A stretch of DNA of 35,556 bases. Origin: Pseudomonas sp. UFMG81 (GTDB lineage Bacteria; Pseudomonadota; Gammaproteobacteria; Pseudomonadales; Pseudomonadaceae). Location: NCBI RefSeq assembly GCF_015354575.1, contig NZ_JACAFQ010000004.1:1-35556 (forward strand), in the 5' to 3' direction. The notes under the pieces are model-generated. The model was not told the DNA's origin. It saw only the letters and a program-made list of their open reading frames with translations, and ran no database searches. Below, in pieces: positions 32,294 to 35,556 of the stretch (the stretch's first letter is position 1; each line of letters starts with the position of its first letter). The translations under genes and the position numbers were made by a program.

Positions 32294-32728
32294 TCAGGCC
32301 ACTTCGCGCGAATCACGCACCATGTCGACATGCGGGATGCCAGCCTCGAGGAACTCCTCGCTCACCACGCGGAACCCCAGGCGCTCGTAGAAGGGGGTGG
32401 CGTGCACCTGGGCGCTGAGCATTTGCTGCTTGAGGTCGCGGTTCTGCGCCTCGACGATCACCGCGCGCATCAGCGCATCACCCACGTTCAGGCCGCGCCA
32501 GTCCTTGAGCACCGAGACTCGGCCGATGGTGCCGTCGGGCAGCAGGCGGGCGGTACCGATGGGGTAGTCGCCCTCCATGGCCAGGAAGTGCACGGCGGTG
32601 GGGTCTTCGGCGTCGAATTCCAGCTCTGGCGGCACATGCTGTTCGGCGACGAACACGGCGCTGCGGATGCGGTGGATGTCGGCGTTGTCTTTGTGCCAGT
32701 CGGCCAGGCGTACGCTGATCTTATTCAT
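32294..32728 (-). CDS. GNAT-family N-acetyltransferase
   Basis: This is a 144-residue single GNAT domain of the ElaA/YjcF type: IGTARLLPDGTIGRVSVL, the acetyl-CoA loop WRGLNVGDALMRAVI, and FYERLGFRVVSEEFLEAGIPH. The acceptor is unknown. Its start overlaps the end of roxA by eight bases, so the two are translationally coupled. The order purB-roxA-GNAT suggests a core, conserved locus. Confidence 0.88.
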   Translation of the reverse strand: MNKISVRLADWHKDNADIHRIRSAVFVAEQHVPPELEFDAEDPTAVHFLAMEGDYPIGTARLLPDGTIGRVSVLKDWRGLNVGDALMRAVIVEAQNRDLKQQMLSAQVHATPFYERLGFRVVSEEFLEAGIPHVDMVRDSREVA

Positions 32729-33887
32729 CGGCGAACCCCAGGCTGCCTTGCATGACCAGTTGCTGAACCAGCATCAGGCCGTCTTCGTCCTGCAACCAGG
32801 GCTCAAGGTTCTCACTGTGCAGGGCATCGGCGGAGCAGATCAGTTTCAGCAGCTCGCGCAGCTTGCCCGGCAGCGGGCAGCTGCGGCCGCTGGCGAACAG
32901 CAGCAGGTCGTCGCCGAACTCGGACCAGGCCATGCGCGCGCTCGGGTTGCGGATCAGGATCGCGCCCTGGGCGAGGTAGTTGAGCAGCTCTTCTTCGCTC
33001 AGATCTTCGCCGACGACCTGCTCAGGGTAGCGCGGCTCGGTCATGAACTGGCCGAACCAGGTCAGCAGCAGGTCCTTGTCGGCCATGTGCTTGTCGATCA
33101 GGGCCTTGAGGCGGTCGAGGGCGTCGTGCTGGATCTGGTGCGGGTCGCTGACCGGTTGGGCGTCGGCGTCGCTGTAGCGCTCTTCTTCGGGCAGGAACTG
33201 GCCGAGGAAGTCGGTGAAGTGGGTCAGCACTTCGGCGGCGCTTGGCGCGCGGAAACCGACCGAATAGGTCAGGCAGTTGTCTTCAGCCACACCGTAGTGG
33301 GCCAGGCGCGGCGGCAGGTAGAGCATGTCGCCCGGCTCCAGGGTCCACTCGGCGGTCTGCTCGAAGTCGGCGAGGATGCGCAGGTCGGCGTGGTCGATCA
33401 GCGGGCTGTCGCTGTTGCACATCTGGCCGACTTTCCAGTTGCGCTTGCCGTCACCTTGCAGCAGGAACACGTCGTAGTTGTCGAAGTGCGGGCCGACACT
33501 GCCACCGGGTGCGGCGTAGCTGATCATCACGTCATCGATACGCCAGCTGGGCAGGAAGCGGAATTCTTCGAGCAACTCGGCCACTTCCGGCACGAACTGG
33601 TCCACGGCTTGTACCAGCAGGGTCCAGTCGCGCTCGGGCAGGTCGCTGAAGGCGTCTTCGGCGAACGGCCCGCGGCGCAGCTCCCATGGGCGCTCGCCAT
33701 GCTCGAGCACCAGGCGCGACTCGACTTCTTCTTCCAGCGCAAGGCCAGCCAGTTCGTCGCCGTCGATGGGGCTGACGAAGTCTGGGAAGGCCTGACGCAC
33801 CAGCAGCGGCTTCTTCTGCCAGTAGTCGCGCAGGAATTCACGGGCCGTGAGGCCGCCCAACAGTTGCAGTGGAGTATCAGAATTCAT
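32721..33887 (-). CDS. roxA: 50S ribosomal protein L16 arginine hydroxylase RoxA (YcfD)
   Basis: The protein has 388 residues from the ATG at 33887 (MNSDTPLQLLGGL), with AGGTTG upstream; E. coli YcfD has about 373. The JmjC/cupin core has the iron ligands H134 and D136 (GPHFDNYD) and H197 (RLAHYGV), with the GDMLYLPP strand before the last. A C-terminal dimerisation and winged-helix part follows. It hydroxylates an arginine of ribosomal protein L16 using Fe(II) and 2-oxoglutarate. It lies downstream of purB but beyond that gene's terminator, so it may have its own promoter in the 81-base gap. Confidence 0.92.
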   Translation of the reverse strand: MNSDTPLQLLGGLTAREFLRDYWQKKPLLVRQAFPDFVSPIDGDELAGLALEEEVESRLVLEHGERPWELRRGPFAEDAFSDLPERDWTLLVQAVDQFVPEVAELLEEFRFLPSWRIDDVMISYAAPGGSVGPHFDNYDVFLLQGDGKRNWKVGQMCNSDSPLIDHADLRILADFEQTAEWTLEPGDMLYLPPRLAHYGVAEDNCLTYSVGFRAPSAAEVLTHFTDFLGQFLPEEERYSDADAQPVSDPHQIQHDALDRLKALIDKHMADKDLLLTWFGQFMTEPRYPEQVVGEDLSEEELLNYLAQGAILIRNPSARMAWSEFGDDLLLFASGRSCPLPGKLRELLKLICSADALHSENLEPWLQDEDGLMLVQQLVMQGSLGFADE

Positions 33888-33929
33888 GTTCAACCTATTG
33901 ATAAAACGCAATTTTTGTACGGGAATAAA

Positions 33930-33952
33930 AACGCCCGGCCAGGCCGGGCGTT
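33930..33952 (-). terminator. Rho-independent terminator of purB
   Basis: A perfect GC-rich 11-base inverted repeat (33930-33940 and 33942-33952) is followed on the minus strand by TTTTTATT. It starts 16 bases after the purB stop codon. Confidence 0.9.
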
Positions 33953-33968
33953 ATACGCGACGCTCAGC

Positions 33969-35556
<1,588 letters not shown>

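Overview
The window reads as a chromosomal segment of a GC-rich Pseudomonas, most like the P. putida group. The grounds are purB followed by roxA (ycfD), an lpxO-type lipid A hydroxylase, a DUF1654 gene, an ECF sigma/FecR/TonB-receptor trio, and many copies of the GTAGGAGCGGCC-type intergenic palindromes typical of that group. This taxonomy is inference from gene content and repeats; no search was run.

Layout. (1) 1-7.4 kb: the 3' end of a methyltransferase gene, then three blocks on the minus strand. These are a lone AT-richer KAP-like P-loop NTPase, the two-gene carboxy(nor)spermidine route (nspC, then its dehydrogenase), and a two-gene Septu-like anti-phage module (ptuA ATPase, ptuB HNH nuclease). 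A YfcE-type phosphoesterase follows on the plus strand. (2) 7.4-17.2 kb: an ordinary metabolic/regulatory stretch. It holds a RidA-like protein that lacks the usual arginine, a divergent LysR regulator, a TetR regulator, a serine/threonine dehydratase-like enzyme with its YheO/DauR-like regulator, an amidase, a YghU-type glutathione transferase, an NDH-2-like flavoprotein and a GlxA/FtrA-like AraC regulator. REP palindromes separate many of these genes. (3) 17.3-22.3 kb: a TonB-dependent receptor of siderophore type under a cobalamin riboswitch, and upstream of it a PhoD-like metallophosphatase gene followed by an unrecognised protein that may be a permuted papain-like hydrolase. (4) 22.4-25.1 kb: GNAT, AhpD-like, lpxO and thpR. 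(5) 25.1-29.2 kb: an iron-starvation cell-surface signalling cassette (ECF sigma, FecR anti-sigma, STN-containing receptor) with two Fur-box-like sites. (6) 29.2-32 kb: a quinone-reductase-like flavoprotein and a divergent TetR with a tandem operator, a SPOR-domain lipoprotein, a small HD hydrolase, and a DUF1654 gene whose promoter carries a near-perfect LexA box. (7) 32-35.5 kb: GNAT, roxA and purB with a clear terminator.

The most system-like part is 0.2-6.8 kb. There an AT-richer KAP NTPase and a complete PtuA/PtuB pair lie on either side of a polyamine biosynthesis operon, all on one strand. The ptuAB pair is a recognisable defence family. The KAP-like gene has no obvious partner and is the better candidate for something undescribed. 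Other items worth testing are the B12-riboswitch-controlled siderophore-type receptor, the PhoD-like/permuted-papain pair, several well-formed operator palindromes, and the SOS-controlled DUF1654 gene.
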